A stretch of 64,000 nt of DNA from Chitinophagaceae bacterium (GCA_016720565.1 JADKKJ010000011.1:1054001-1118000), one strand, 5' to 3'; shown: positions 16,062 through 24,680, numbered from the stretch's first letter. Numbers and translations: made by a program. The notes: generated by a model from the letters alone, not told the origin.

Positions 16062-19000
16062 ATGAAAAACAGACTCATCCTTCTGCTGCTCAGTCTCGGC
16101 ATTTTAAGTTTAAAAATAGAGGCCCAGAGAACCCGACTCAATTTCGACCGCGACTGGAAGTTCCATTTTGGCCATGCCGCCAATGCGGAAAAAGATTTTA
16201 ATTATACCATCTCCAATATTTTCTCCAAATCAAGTGTGGCGCCTAATACAGCTATTCCGGTCAATTTTGACGACAGCAAATGGCGGAAACTGGATATTCC
16301 CCATGATTGGGTGGTGGAACTTCCCTTCGCCTATAAAAACAATTTTGATGTAATGGCCCATGGTTATAAACCAGTAGGAGGTTTATTCCCGGAGAATAGT
16401 ATTGGCTGGTACAGGAAGCATTTTACTATCGCCAGGACTGATACGGGTTCCAGATTTCAACTGCAGTTTGACGGGGTTTTCCGCGATGCGAATTTCTGGC
16501 TCAATGGATTTTACCTGGGTAATAACAAAGGCGGCTATATCGGTGTATCATTCGACGTGACCGATATAGTGAATTTTGGTTCTGATAATGTTTTGGTGGT
16601 AAGGGCTGATGCTTCGCAGTATGAAGGCTGGTTCTATGAGGGCGCCGGGATCTATCGCCATGTATGGCTGAATCAATACCAGAATGTGCATATACCGGAG
16701 AACGGGTTATTTGTATATGCAACACTGGATGGTAAGAATGCCAATGTAAATATCCAGGCGGAGATCGTCAATGAATCGATGAAGGCAGAGAATGCTACGG
16801 TCCAATCCTACATCACGGACCGCGATGGCAATATACTGGCCAGCGGTAAAGAAATGGCGATCAGCTTAGGACTGAATGGAAGCACCAATTCTGGCGCCTA
16901 TTTACCCTTAAAAAATATAAGGCCCTGGTCACTGGATGACCCTTATCTGTATCGGGTGGTCACTGTAGTAAAACAAAATGGAAAGATCGTCGACCAGGTA
17001 AAGCAACGCTTCGGCATCCGGAAATTTGAATTCACCACCAGAGGCTTTTTCCTGAATGGAGTTCCTATGAAGATACAGGGGGTTTGCAATCACCAGGACC
17101 ATGCAGGGGTGGGATCAGCACTTCCTGATGGATTGCAATACTATCGCATCAAGCTGTTGAAAGATATGGGCGTGAATGCTTATCGCACCTCTCATAATCC
17201 GCCAACACCGGAACTGCTGGAAGCCTGCGATAGTTTGGGTATGCTGGTGATGGATGAGACCCGATTATTAAGCAGTACGCCGGAGTATCTCGATCAGTTT
17301 GAAAAACTGGTGAAACGCGATCGCAATCATGCCTCCGTTTTTCTCTGGTCAATAGGCAATGAAGAATGGGCCGTGCATGGCAACAGTAATGGTCGTCGCA
17401 TTGCGCAGACTATGCTTCGTAAACTGAAAGAATGGGATCCTTCCCGCACGGCCAGCTATGGAGGCGATAATGGAAATAGTTTTTATGGGGTGAATGAAAT
17501 GATACCGGTAAGAGGGTTTAATTATCGTCACCAGAGCGTGGCCGCATACCACCAGGAACATCCTGACCAGCCCGTGATGGGATCGGAAATGGGATCTACC
17601 GTAACCACCAGAGGAATTTATATAAAAGATACTGTAAGAGGCTATGTGCCCGACCAGGACATCAGCTTTCCGCCATGGGCATCCCGGGCAGAGACCTGGT
17701 GGACCGAAGCTGCTACCCACGATTATTTTATGGGAGGATTTGTATGGACCGGATTTGATTATCGCGGAGAGCCTACGCCTTATGAGTGGCCCAATATCAA
17801 TTCGCATTTTGGCATCATGGATATGTGCGGTTTCCCTAAGAACATCTATTATTATTACCAGAGCTGGTGGACCGATAAAGATGTATTGAAGATCTCACCC
17901 CATTGGAACTGGCCGGAGAAAGCGGCCGGATGGAATAAGCCGGCAGGTGATCCGGTGGAAGTTTGGGTAAATACCAATGCCGATAATGTGGAGCTGTTCC
18001 TCAATGGAAAATCATTAGGTAAAAAAGATATGCCAAGGAATGGTCACCTTAACTGGACGGTGAATTATGCTCCTGGTAAACTGGAAGCTATTGCATATAA
18101 AAAAGGAAAGAAGTTAACTGCTAAGTTGGAGACCACAGGTCCCGCTGCAGAAATTGTGGTAACTCCTTATAAGACCACCTTACTGGCCAATGGATCTGAT
18201 GTAAGTGTGATAAATATTACGGCGATCGATAAAGAAGGAAGGGAAGTGCCGGATGCAGATAATCTGGTGCAGTTCCAATTAGAAGGAGATGCCAGGATCA
18301 TAGGTTTGGGAAATGGAGATCCAAGCAGTCACGAGTCTGATAAATGCGAAGGCGGCTGGTGCCAGCGACGTTTATTCAATGGCAAATGCCAGGTCATTGT
18401 TCAATCGGGAAGGACCGAAGGCATGATCAAATTCAAAGCCACTGCGGCAGGTTTATGGAGCGGGGGGACAGATATACAAACCGTATCGGTTTTCAATCTG
18501 GATATCAAAGAAACAGGTAAGGCAGGCAATAGAAATATACAGGTAGATAAAATGCTGGGAGCAGATATTTCATTCTTACCTGAGCTGGAAGCAAGGGGCA
18601 TGAAGTTCTCGGATAAAGGAGTGGAGAAAGATGCGATACAGATATTAAAAGACCATGGAATGAATTATGTGCGCCTGCGGATCTTCAATGAGCCGGCGCG
18701 TGATAGTGGTTATTCTCCGGGTAAAGGATTTTGTGATCTGAAGCATACGCTGGACATGGCCAAAAGAGTAAAGGCTGCTGGCATGAAACTCTTGCTTGAT
18801 TTTCATTACAGCGATTACTGGGCCGATCCGGGGAAACAATACAAGCCGGCGGCATGGAAAGGATTGTCATTTCCTGAACTGAAAAAAGCATTGTATGAGT
18901 ATACAAGAAATGTGATGCAGCAGTTAAAGGCCCAGGGCACGGTACCAGATATGGTACAGGTAGGTAATGAGATCAATCATGGTATGGTATGGCCTGATGG

Positions 19001-19457
19001 CAATGTGGCCAATATGGACCAGCTGGCAGCATTGATCAAGGCGGGCAGTCAGGCGGTAATGGAAGTATCGCCCAGTACCGTTTTATTGATTCATTTAGCC
19101 CTGGGCGGACAAAATGAAGAATCTGTTTTCTTCCTCGACAATATGCTTGCCCGCGGCGTTCCCTTTGATGTGATCGGCCTTTCTTATTATCCTAAATGGC
19201 ATGGCACCCTGGATGACCTTCGTTATAATATCAATGATCTTGCCCGTCGCTATAAAAAAGATATGGTGGTGGTGGAGTATTCGGCGCTGAAGCGCGAAGT
19301 GAATAAGCTGGCTTTTGAAGTAAGGGATGGTTTGGGAAAAGGATCTTTTATCTGGGAGCCGTTGAGTACCTGGGAGAAAGTCTTCGACGATAAAGGAAAG
19401 GCAATTGATTCTTTGATGATGGTGTATGATGAGGTTTCAAAAGAGTTTTTGAAGTAG
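16062..19457 (+). CDS. Bifunctional GH2 beta-galactosidase and GH53 endo-beta-1,4-galactanase fusion
   Basis: One 1131-residue secreted or periplasmic protein with signal peptide MKNRLILLLLSLGILSLKIEA. The N-terminal ~800 residues are a GH2 enzyme: a sugar-binding domain (ENSIGWYRKHF), a TIM barrel with acid/base WSIGNEEW (Glu434) and nucleophile MGSEMG (Glu509), then C-terminal Ig-like domains (VEVWVNTNADNVELFLNGKS). From about residue 820 it continues into a GH53 barrel (GADISFLPELEARGMKF) with acid/base VGNEINHG (Glu970) and nucleophile VVVEYS (Glu1072). GH53 cleaves beta-1,4-galactan internally and GH2 removes terminal galactose, so both steps of galactan breakdown sit in one chain. All four catalytic glutamates are present. 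The gene has its own promoter region after the susCDE terminator. Confidence 0.92.
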   Translation: MKNRLILLLLSLGILSLKIEAQRTRLNFDRDWKFHFGHAANAEKDFNYTISNIFSKSSVAPNTAIPVNFDDSKWRKLDIPHDWVVELPFAYKNNFDVMAHGYKPVGGLFPENSIGWYRKHFTIARTDTGSRFQLQFDGVFRDANFWLNGFYLGNNKGGYIGVSFDVTDIVNFGSDNVLVVRADASQYEGWFYEGAGIYRHVWLNQYQNVHIPENGLFVYATLDGKNANVNIQAEIVNESMKAENATVQSYITDRDGNILASGKEMAISLGLNGSTNSGAYLPLKNIRPWSLDDPYLYRVVTVVKQNGKIVDQVKQRFGIRKFEFTTRGFFLNGVPMKIQGVCNHQDHAGVGSALPDGLQYYRIKLLKDMGVNAYRTSHNPPTPELLEACDSLGMLVMDETRLLSSTPEYLDQFEKLVKRDRNHASVFLWSIGNEEWAVHGNSNGRRIAQTMLRKLKEWDPSRTASYGGDNGNSFYGVNEMIPVRGFNYRHQSVAAYHQEHPDQPVMGSEMGSTVTTRGIYIKDTVRGYVPDQDISFPPWASRAETWWTEAATHDYFMGGFVWTGFDYRGEPTPYEWPNINSHFGIMDMCGFPKNIYYYYQSWWTDKDVLKISPHWNWPEKAAGWNKPAGDPVEVWVNTNADNVELFLNGKSLGKKDMPRNGHLNWTVNYAPGKLEAIAYKKGKKLTAKLETTGPAAEIVVTPYKTTLLANGSDVSVINITAIDKEGREVPDADNLVQFQLEGDARIIGLGNGDPSSHESDKCEGGWCQRRLFNGKCQVIVQSGRTEGMIKFKATAAGLWSGGTDIQTVSVFNLDIKETGKAGNRNIQVDKMLGADISFLPELEARGMKFSDKGVEKDAIQILKDHGMNYVRLRIFNEPARDSGYSPGKGFCDLKHTLDMAKRVKAAGMKLLLDFHYSDYWADPGKQYKPAAWKGLSFPELKKALYEYTRNVMQQLKAQGTVPDMVQVGNEINHGMVWPDGNVANMDQLAALIKAGSQAVMEVSPSTVLLIHLALGGQNEESVFFLDNMLARGVPFDVIGLSYYPKWHGTLDDLRYNINDLARRYKKDMVVVEYSALKREVNKLAFEVRDGLGKGSFIWEPLSTWEKVFDDKGKAIDSLMMVYDEVSKEFLK

Positions 19458-19600
19458 TTTTTAGAAACAGCCAAAGCGCCCCCAGCCCCTATAGGGGAGG
19501 ATGAGTCGTGTACTTTTCATGCTGGGCGCTCGTATCATAACTATGGAGTTATAAATATTCATCGCGAGGCATCTCCTGTTTTTATTCTCCAGGTTTTGTC
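19458..19600. other. Non-coding gap with a GC-rich inverted repeat
   Basis: No credible gene is seen. A local inverted repeat GCGCCCCCAG ... CTGGGCGC (about 19477-19530) encloses CCCCTATAGGGG. It may act as the terminator of the GH2-GH53 gene or be an old repeat fragment. Confidence 0.4.
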
Positions 19601-20144
19601 GTTCTTTTTTCTTGAAAAAAAAGAACCAAAAATTCAAGACGAATCGAAGGGACCAGTCATGAAAGTTGAAATTTTCCTTTTGCGATTCGTCGGGGGGAAC
19701 ACTCAAATGTGCGACGCTCCTTTGCCAGTTACAGTCTTATGCGTGTTGACTTTGGCCACCCGAAAGGCGCTGTGCCCGCCCTTGCCTTTATTATAGCAGT
19801 TGGGTTTCCTCAACCAGGGCCGGCCAAGGCGCTTGACTGGTCCTATAATTCGGGGGCTAGGTATGGGAAGATCTTGAAGCGAAACGCATTTCTTTTGGGG
19901 AGGGGCCTAAGAAAAATGGCGTTAAGAAAATTACGGAGTATGGCTGGCGACTGCGGAGCAGGAGCAAAGGCAAAGCTGTCTGAGCCCAGCACCACTTTTC
20001 TCATTTATTCTAAACGCTAAAGGCGAGTTCTTTGCCTTTAGCCATACGCAGTAATTTTTAGCCATTTTTCTGAAGCCTTGACTTTTTTGTTTCTTTTTTG
20101 CGTCAAGGCAAAAAAGAAAAGCAAGGAATTCAAGAAAAAAGAAC
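19601..20144. mobile_element. 544-bp non-coding element with terminal inverted repeats, copy 1
   Basis: The ends are perfect 16-bp inverted repeats: GTTCTTTTTTCTTGAA (19601-19616) and its reverse complement (20129-20144). Inside are a hairpin GACGAATCG (19638-19646) / CGATTCGTC (19683-19691), a conserved block around 19770-19840 (GGCGCTGTGCCCGCCCTTGCC ... GGGCCGGCCAAGGCGC) and a long imperfect hairpin with arms at about 19912-19975 and 20031-20072. A second copy in the same orientation is at 22883-23445. ORFs across it are not credible: both copies vary by frameshifting indels. It encodes no transposase, so it would be a MITE-like non-autonomous element or a repeated structured RNA. Confidence 0.72.
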
Positions 20145-20332
20145 GGAAAGAAAGAATGTGTAAGTACCCCTAAAAAGCAGACAGCTTTTAATTAGAAAAG
20201 ATTTCCATTTGAAAACAAATTCAGCCGTTACCGGATCAAGCTAGCAGCTCATAGCTAGCAGCTCAAAGCTCTGTATTAAAAAAGCCGCCCCTTTCGGAAC
20301 GGCTTTGTTTTTAGCCCTGACGTAAGAAAAAC
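20145..20332. other. Gap with AGCTAGC-type repeat and the 3' terminator of the PKD gene
   Basis: No gene is seen. Short repeats CTAGCAGCTCATAGCTAGCAG occupy about 20238-20270. A motif ATTTGAAAACAAAT near 20207-20220 recurs as part of a perfect hairpin inside element copy 2 (23178-23199). Confidence 0.5.
20278..20306 (-). terminator. Intrinsic terminator of the PKD-repeat gene
   Basis: On the minus strand GCCGTTCC, loop GAAA, GGGGCGGC (20303-20284, two G-U pairs in RNA) is followed by a run of six T (plus-strand A 20278-20283), 30 nt beyond the stop codon of the gene. Confidence 0.8.
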
Positions 20333-22108
20333 TTAGAGCTTTATAAAATGCTCAGTCACGAATTGCCTTGGCGATTGAACCACATAGGTGTAAATGCCCG
20401 GAGCCAGATTGGACACTACTTCTGACCAGTTGTTGACGCCTGCATTTGCATTTCTGGTATAGGTCCTTACTGGAATGCCGTTACTGTTTACGATCCTCAC
20501 TACTACCGCTTCTGTATAAATAGATTGGAAGCTTACATACAGTACCTGTTGAACCGGGTTAGGAGCCAGTCTTAATCCTGCTCTTGGAGGAGCCGGAAGG
20601 ATCCTTACCTCTTTGCATGATTCAGCGATACATCCTCCCTGGAACACCACACGTACGCATGCGTTGTATACACCTACGCTGTCATAACGATGCCTGATCG
20701 CGAAATTGGTTCCTGCAGGACGGGTAGAATCTACCGCGTAACAGGTATCGCGACCATCACCAAACCTCCAGCAGATATAAAGCGGACGAGCAGGTGGTGT
20801 GGCATATGATATCGGCGTTGCAATGAAACCTCTTTCCAGGGTGTAAACAGAAGGGTTGATCGTTACCAGGCTTACTGCGCAACCAGGTTCACGCGGAACA
20901 AGGATCCGATGGCATTTCTCTGCTACGCAACCACCATAATACTGAATGCGAACACATACATTGAATGAATCAGGATGCGCATAACGATGGGAGACCAGGT
21001 ACTGGCCGGTATAATTCTCCACATAGTTAATGCAGGTATCATGACCATCTCCAAAATTCCAGCAGATACGGGAAGGCTTGCGGTTATTATTATGGGAAGG
21101 CTGCGCTTTGAGGAAGACCTGTAAAGGCATGGCAGCCGGTGATTGCAGTTTCTCAAAATTCGCTCCGCAGCTATCCGGACCACTGATCCGAACCAGTTTG
21201 CATTTATAAGATTCACATCCTCCATAATAGGTGATGCGAACACATACTTCGTAATTGTCGGGATGGTTATATAAATGATTTACCGCATAAAAGCCGGTAT
21301 AGGTTTCAGCATAATCGATACAGGTATCTCTGCCATCACCAAATCTCCAGCATACGCGTGATGGTTTACGGTTATTATTATGAGACGGAAGGGCTTTGAA
21401 ATAAGTATTGAAAGGGTTTGCATTGGTCTGGATCTTCTCAAAATCAGCCCCGCAAGTATCCGGAGGCGGAGGGTTTCCTATAGTGATAACCTTGCAATTC
21501 GTAGCGGTACAGGCACCATCATAACGGATGATCACGCAAACCTGGTAATTGCCGGCATTGGCATACTGATGGCCTACCTGGAATAGTCCGGTATAATTCG
21601 TGGCATAATTGATACAGGTATCATGGCCATCGCCAAAATTCCAGCATACCTGGTATGGTCTTGGGTTTCCATTGCTCCAGGGGAATGCTTTGAAATAGGC
21701 GAAATTAATTGGCCCATTGGGGGTTTGAAGTTTTTCAAAATTGGCATTACAGATCTGGTTAATGACCACTGACTGGCAGGTCTGTGCTGAAAGCACGGTA
21801 TCTCCGGCCAAGTTGCGGCGGTAAATTCTCAGGCAGGCATTAAAGGTGCCGGGATGAGCATAAACATGGGAAACGGAGGCCAGTCCGGGTGTGGTGGCCA
21901 TATTGCCATCACCAAAGTTCCAGACAGCGATACGTTCGCCGGGTTCGGAACCCCAGATAGAGGTGTTGGCAAAAGCAACAGCGCGTAAACTGTCATTTAC
22001 AGACGTGGTAAAACTGGCAATGTCGGGAGTTTTCGGATTGGCCATGGAAGAAAGGCTGGCCAGGGTAAGGCTCAGCAGCAGGGCCATTAGGGTAAGAAGT
22101 TTTCTCAT
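20333..22108 (-). CDS. Secreted PKD-repeat protein with T9SS sorting domain
   Basis: A 591-residue exported protein with signal peptide MRKLLTLMALLLSLTLASLSSMA. It has five PKD-type beta-sandwich repeats, each carrying the FGDG signature (WNFGDGNMAT; then WNFGDGHDTC and WRFGDGRDTC twice each in alternation). The middle three repeats are near-copies beginning FEKLQ and contain paired cysteines (CWNFGDGHDTC plus a downstream VC..I), suggesting disulfide-braced modules. The last ~85 residues (LRLAPNPVQQVLYVSF ... GIYTYVVQSPRQFVTEHFIKL) are a type A T9SS sorting domain. No catalytic domain is visible; a surface adhesin or scaffold is plausible. It is enclosed, with the HD gene, by two direct copies of the ~550-bp element. 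Confidence 0.85.
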   Translation of the reverse strand: MRKLLTLMALLLSLTLASLSSMANPKTPDIASFTTSVNDSLRAVAFANTSIWGSEPGERIAVWNFGDGNMATTPGLASVSHVYAHPGTFNACLRIYRRNLAGDTVLSAQTCQSVVINQICNANFEKLQTPNGPINFAYFKAFPWSNGNPRPYQVCWNFGDGHDTCINYATNYTGLFQVGHQYANAGNYQVCVIIRYDGACTATNCKVITIGNPPPPDTCGADFEKIQTNANPFNTYFKALPSHNNNRKPSRVCWRFGDGRDTCIDYAETYTGFYAVNHLYNHPDNYEVCVRITYYGGCESYKCKLVRISGPDSCGANFEKLQSPAAMPLQVFLKAQPSHNNNRKPSRICWNFGDGHDTCINYVENYTGQYLVSHRYAHPDSFNVCVRIQYYGGCVAEKCHRILVPREPGCAVSLVTINPSVYTLERGFIATPISYATPPARPLYICWRFGDGRDTCYAVDSTRPAGTNFAIRHRYDSVGVYNACVRVVFQGGCIAESCKEVRILPAPPRAGLRLAPNPVQQVLYVSFQSIYTEAVVVRIVNSNGIPVRTYTRNANAGVNNWSEVVSNLAPGIYTYVVQSPRQFVTEHFIKL

Positions 22109-22226
22109 ACTTTTTGATTTAGGTTTGACTAATGCTTACGGTTCAGGGTTATTAGTCGGCCTTTTTCTGACCCCCTATATTAAACATAGTTTAAATAAAA
22201 GCTAAAATTATTTACCCTTAGGGAAT

Positions 22227-22826
22227 CTACGATACCTCCCTCTGGTGGTCAATAATGAACTGGATCAGGTCGTTTAGATCGATCTGGGCCCTTGATACTG
22301 CATCATTTATATCATCCCGACTAACCTGGGCGGCAAAAGAGGGGGTCTTTAACCGTTTCAATACACTTTTCACTTCCAGTCCTTCATATAAGGTAGGCCG
22401 GATCAGCGCCGCGGCATGAATGAAACCCGATAGCTCATCAATGGCATAGATCATCTTGTCCATTTTGTTCTCTGGTTCAACCCCGAAATAGGCGGGACCA
22501 TGGGAGGCGATGCAATGGATGACCTCGGGGTCGATATTTCTTTTTTCCAGTTCTTCTATGATGATGCGGCAATGGTCGTCGGGGTATTTTTCCCAATCGG
22601 CATCGTGCAGTAATCCGGCCTGCTCCCATTTCCTGGCCGTTAGTTCATCGGCTGCTTCTCTTTCGATAGCCCAGGCTTTCATGTTGGCGGCCACCTGTTT
22701 CATATGGAGGCGAAGTTTCTCATTGGGGACCCAGTCGTTCAGGAGTGCATTTGCCTCTGTCTCGCTTAGGAGATTTCCCAGGTTCTTTAGGTCTCCGAAA
22801 CTGTTGCGGTTTAGTAAGTGGGGCAT
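22227..22826 (-). CDS. HD-domain metal-dependent phosphohydrolase
   Basis: A 199-residue protein with an HD-type signature: a first His in RLHMKQVAANMKAW, the HD dyad in GLLHDADWEKYP, a further His in IIEELEKRNIDPEVIHCIASHGPAY and a late Asp in MIYAIDELSGF. Small standalone HD proteins of this type hydrolyse phosphate esters or nucleotides; the substrate is unknown. The start is ATG 22826 (MPHLLNRNSF). A longer in-frame extension to 22925 would translate the poly-A/T end of the repeat element (lysine-rich nonsense) and is rejected. The following gene on this strand is the PKD gene, about 120 nt downstream. Confidence 0.78.
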   Translation of the reverse strand: MPHLLNRNSFGDLKNLGNLLSETEANALLNDWVPNEKLRLHMKQVAANMKAWAIEREAADELTARKWEQAGLLHDADWEKYPDDHCRIIIEELEKRNIDPEVIHCIASHGPAYFGVEPENKMDKMIYAIDELSGFIHAAALIRPTLYEGLEVKSVLKRLKTPSFAAQVSRDDINDAVSRAQIDLNDLIQFIIDHQREVS

Positions 22827-22882
22827 GTCTATGAGTATAATAGTTTTTATAAAACATCTAAGTTCCTTTTCTTTTTTCTTCC

Positions 22883-23445
22883 TTTCTTTTTTTTCTTGAT
22901 AAAAAAAAGAAACAAAAAAAATCAAGACGAATCGAAGTGATCAGTCATCCCGATCGAACATTTCCTCAGACGATTCGTCGAGGGGAACACTCCGATTTGC
23001 GGAGCTCCTATGCGCGTTACAGTCTTCTACGTGTTATATCGACCACCCAAAAGGCGCTGTGCCCGCCCTTGCCTTTATTAAAGCAGTTGGGTTTCCTTAA
23101 CCAGGGCCGGCCAAGGCGCTTGTAAACCCAGCTACTAGCTATGAGCCGCTAGCTTCTAGCCTGTTTGGATCACATATCCTGATTTGAAAACAAATCAGGC
23201 TAATGGCTAGAGGCTTGAAGCTGGCTGTTTTTCCGGCCTCAGAAAAATGGCGTTAAGAAAATTACGGAGTATGGCTGGCGACTGCGCAGCAGGAGCAAAG
23301 GCAAAGCTGTTTGAGCCCGGCAGGATCATCGTATATAATACTAAACACTCCGGGCGAGTTCTTTGCCTTTAGCCATACGCAGTAATTTTTAGCCATTTTT
23401 CTGAAGCCTTGATTTTTTGTTTCTTTTTTATCAAGAAAAAAGAAC
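22883..23445. mobile_element. Non-coding TIR element, copy 2, interrupted by a palindromic repeat
   Basis: Same orientation as copy 1. The right end ATCAAGAAAAAAGAAC (23430-23445) mirrors a T-rich left end (about 22883-22900, TTTTTTTTCTTGAT). The hairpin stem GACGAATCG (22926-22934) / CGATTCGTC (22971-22979) is identical to copy 1 and has the same 36-nt loop length, but the loop sequence is largely different. The block at about 23040-23122 and the long hairpin at about 23242-23403 are strongly conserved. The middle (23129-23227) is instead an AGCTACT/AGCTATG palindrome, with an inner perfect hairpin CCTGATTTG-AAAA-CAAATCAGG (23178-23199). Confidence 0.7.
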
Positions 23446-23569
23446 AGAAAGAAAGAAATAGTATCAATGACTGTAAAACAAAGTCAAAATATTTATTGAA
23501 AATCAACCTATTACAAAGCTGTCTTCAAAAAAACCTCCTTATTCTGATGGCTGAGAAACAGCCAATCCC

Positions 23570-23640
23570 TATCTTTGCACCCCTTTAAGAAAGAAAACTT
23601 CTTCCCTAAAAGGATGACCTGAAGGGATAGCTCAGGTCAT
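23570..23640 (+). promoter_or_regulatory. rplM operon promoter and leader hairpin
   Basis: TATCTTTG (23570-23577) matches the -7 consensus. The ~105-nt leader carries a perfect hairpin ATGACCTGA (23614-23622), 9-nt loop, TCAGGTCAT (23632-23640), and a smaller TTGG-GTAA-CCAA element further on. No T run follows, so it is not a terminator. A ribosomal-protein autoregulatory leader, such as the predicted Bacteroidia L13 leader class, is a plausible identity that I cannot confirm without a covariance search. Confidence 0.5.
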
Positions 23641-23686
23641 TATTCAATCACTGCCTTTGGGTAACCAACGGCGCAAAGTTTAAAAA

Positions 23687-24130
23687 ATGAGCAAACTGCA
23701 TTTCACTACAAAACATGCGAATGCGGCTACCGTTACACGCAACTGGTATGTTGTGGACGGTACTAATCAAACCGTGGGTCGTATGTGCGCAAGGATCGCC
23801 GCTATTTTACGCGGAAAGAACAAGGCCAGCTATACCCCACACGTTGACACCGGCGATTTTATCGTGGTGATCAATGCGGCTAAAGTGGTATTGACCGGAA
23901 AGAAGATCGACCAGAAAGTGTATGACCACTATACTGGTTATCCCGGTGGTCGTAAAGAAGAGTCTGCAGCTACCTTGCTGAAACGCAAACCTGAGGACGC
24001 TATTGAAAGAGCTGTTCGTGGTATGCTTCCTAAGAATCGCCTTGGACGTAAGATGTTCAAGAAATTATTCGTGTATGCCGGTGAAGCACATCCGCATGGC
24101 GCACAGCAACCAAAAGAACTTAAATTCTAA
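23687..24130 (+). CDS. rplM: 50S ribosomal protein L13
   Basis: The 147-residue protein has the L13 signature: WYVVDGTNQTVGRMCARIAAILRGK, then YTPHVDTGDFIVVINAAKV, and VRGMLPKNRLGRKMFKKLFVYAGEAHPHGAQQP near the end. L13 is an early assembly protein of the large subunit that binds 23S rRNA. It is first in the conserved order rplM-rpsI-rpsB-tsf. The spacing to rpsI is 64 nt and a promoter plus leader hairpin precede it. Confidence 0.98.
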   Translation: MSKLHFTTKHANAATVTRNWYVVDGTNQTVGRMCARIAAILRGKNKASYTPHVDTGDFIVVINAAKVVLTGKKIDQKVYDHYTGYPGGRKEESAATLLKRKPEDAIERAVRGMLPKNRLGRKMFKKLFVYAGEAHPHGAQQPKELKF

Positions 24131-24194
24131 ATCAGCCCGGAGTTCAAACAGCGCCTAAGCGCAGGAGTAAGACTCAGTCAAATAAAACAACAAA

Positions 24195-24584
24195 ATGGAA
24201 AAGCAAAAAATTGGTGTTGGCCGTCGTAAAGAAGCAGTGACCCGCATCTTTATGTCTAAAGGGGATGGCAAGATCATCGTAAACGACAAAGACTACAAAG
24301 TATATTTTCCGTTGGTATACCTGCAGAACCAGGTAGATCGTCCGCTGAAGACCGTTGACGTTGCCAACAAATTCGATATTAAGATCAACGCTACCGGTGG
24401 TGGTGTAAAAGGCCAGGCTGAAGCCGCTATGCTGGGTATTGCCCGCGCATTGCTGGAGATCAACCCGGAGTTTCGCCCTGCATTAAAAGCAGCCGGATTA
24501 CTGAAAAGGGATCCAAGATCTGTTGAAAGGAAGAAATTCGGTCATAAGAAAGCAAGAAGAAGCTTCCAGTTCTCTAAACGTTAA
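24195..24584 (+). CDS. rpsI: 30S ribosomal protein S9
   Basis: 129 residues with the family opening KQKIGVGRRKEAVTRIFMSKGDGKIIVN, the glycine-rich TGGGVKGQAEAAMLGIARAL and the basic C-terminal tail RKKFGHKKARRSFQFSKR. The tail ends in KR as expected for the residue that reaches the P-site tRNA anticodon stem. It follows rplM and is very probably co-transcribed with it. Confidence 0.98.
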   Translation: MEKQKIGVGRRKEAVTRIFMSKGDGKIIVNDKDYKVYFPLVYLQNQVDRPLKTVDVANKFDIKINATGGGVKGQAEAAMLGIARALLEINPEFRPALKAAGLLKRDPRSVERKKFGHKKARRSFQFSKR

Positions 24585-24588
24585 TGAA

Positions 24589-24680
24589 AAGCTGCAAGCT
24601 ATCAGCTACTGGCTGCTAGCAATGCACATAATAATAGTAGGTAAACAAGCTAGAGGCTAGATGCTAATAGCTAAATGCTA
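24589..24680. repeat. AGCTGCAAGCTAT/GCTAGAGGCTAG-type palindrome between rpsI and rpsB
   Basis: The left arm holds AGCTGCAAGCTATCAGCTACTGG and its continuation; the right arm holds GCTAGAGGCTAGATGCTAATAG-type units. The loop is AT-rich. It lies inside a ribosomal-protein operon, so it may affect read-through or mRNA stability. Confidence 0.55.

Noticed and set aside
19709..20020. ORF of 103 codons across element copy 1, and similar ORFs at 19596-19796 and 22937-23125
   Set aside because: They cover the repeated non-coding element. The two copies differ by frame-changing indels and substitutions outside stems, so protein coding is not what is conserved.
22827..22925. N-terminal extension of the HD protein
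   Set aside because: It encodes a Lys/Glu-rich run from the T-rich end of the repeat element; MPHLL at 22826 is a normal start.
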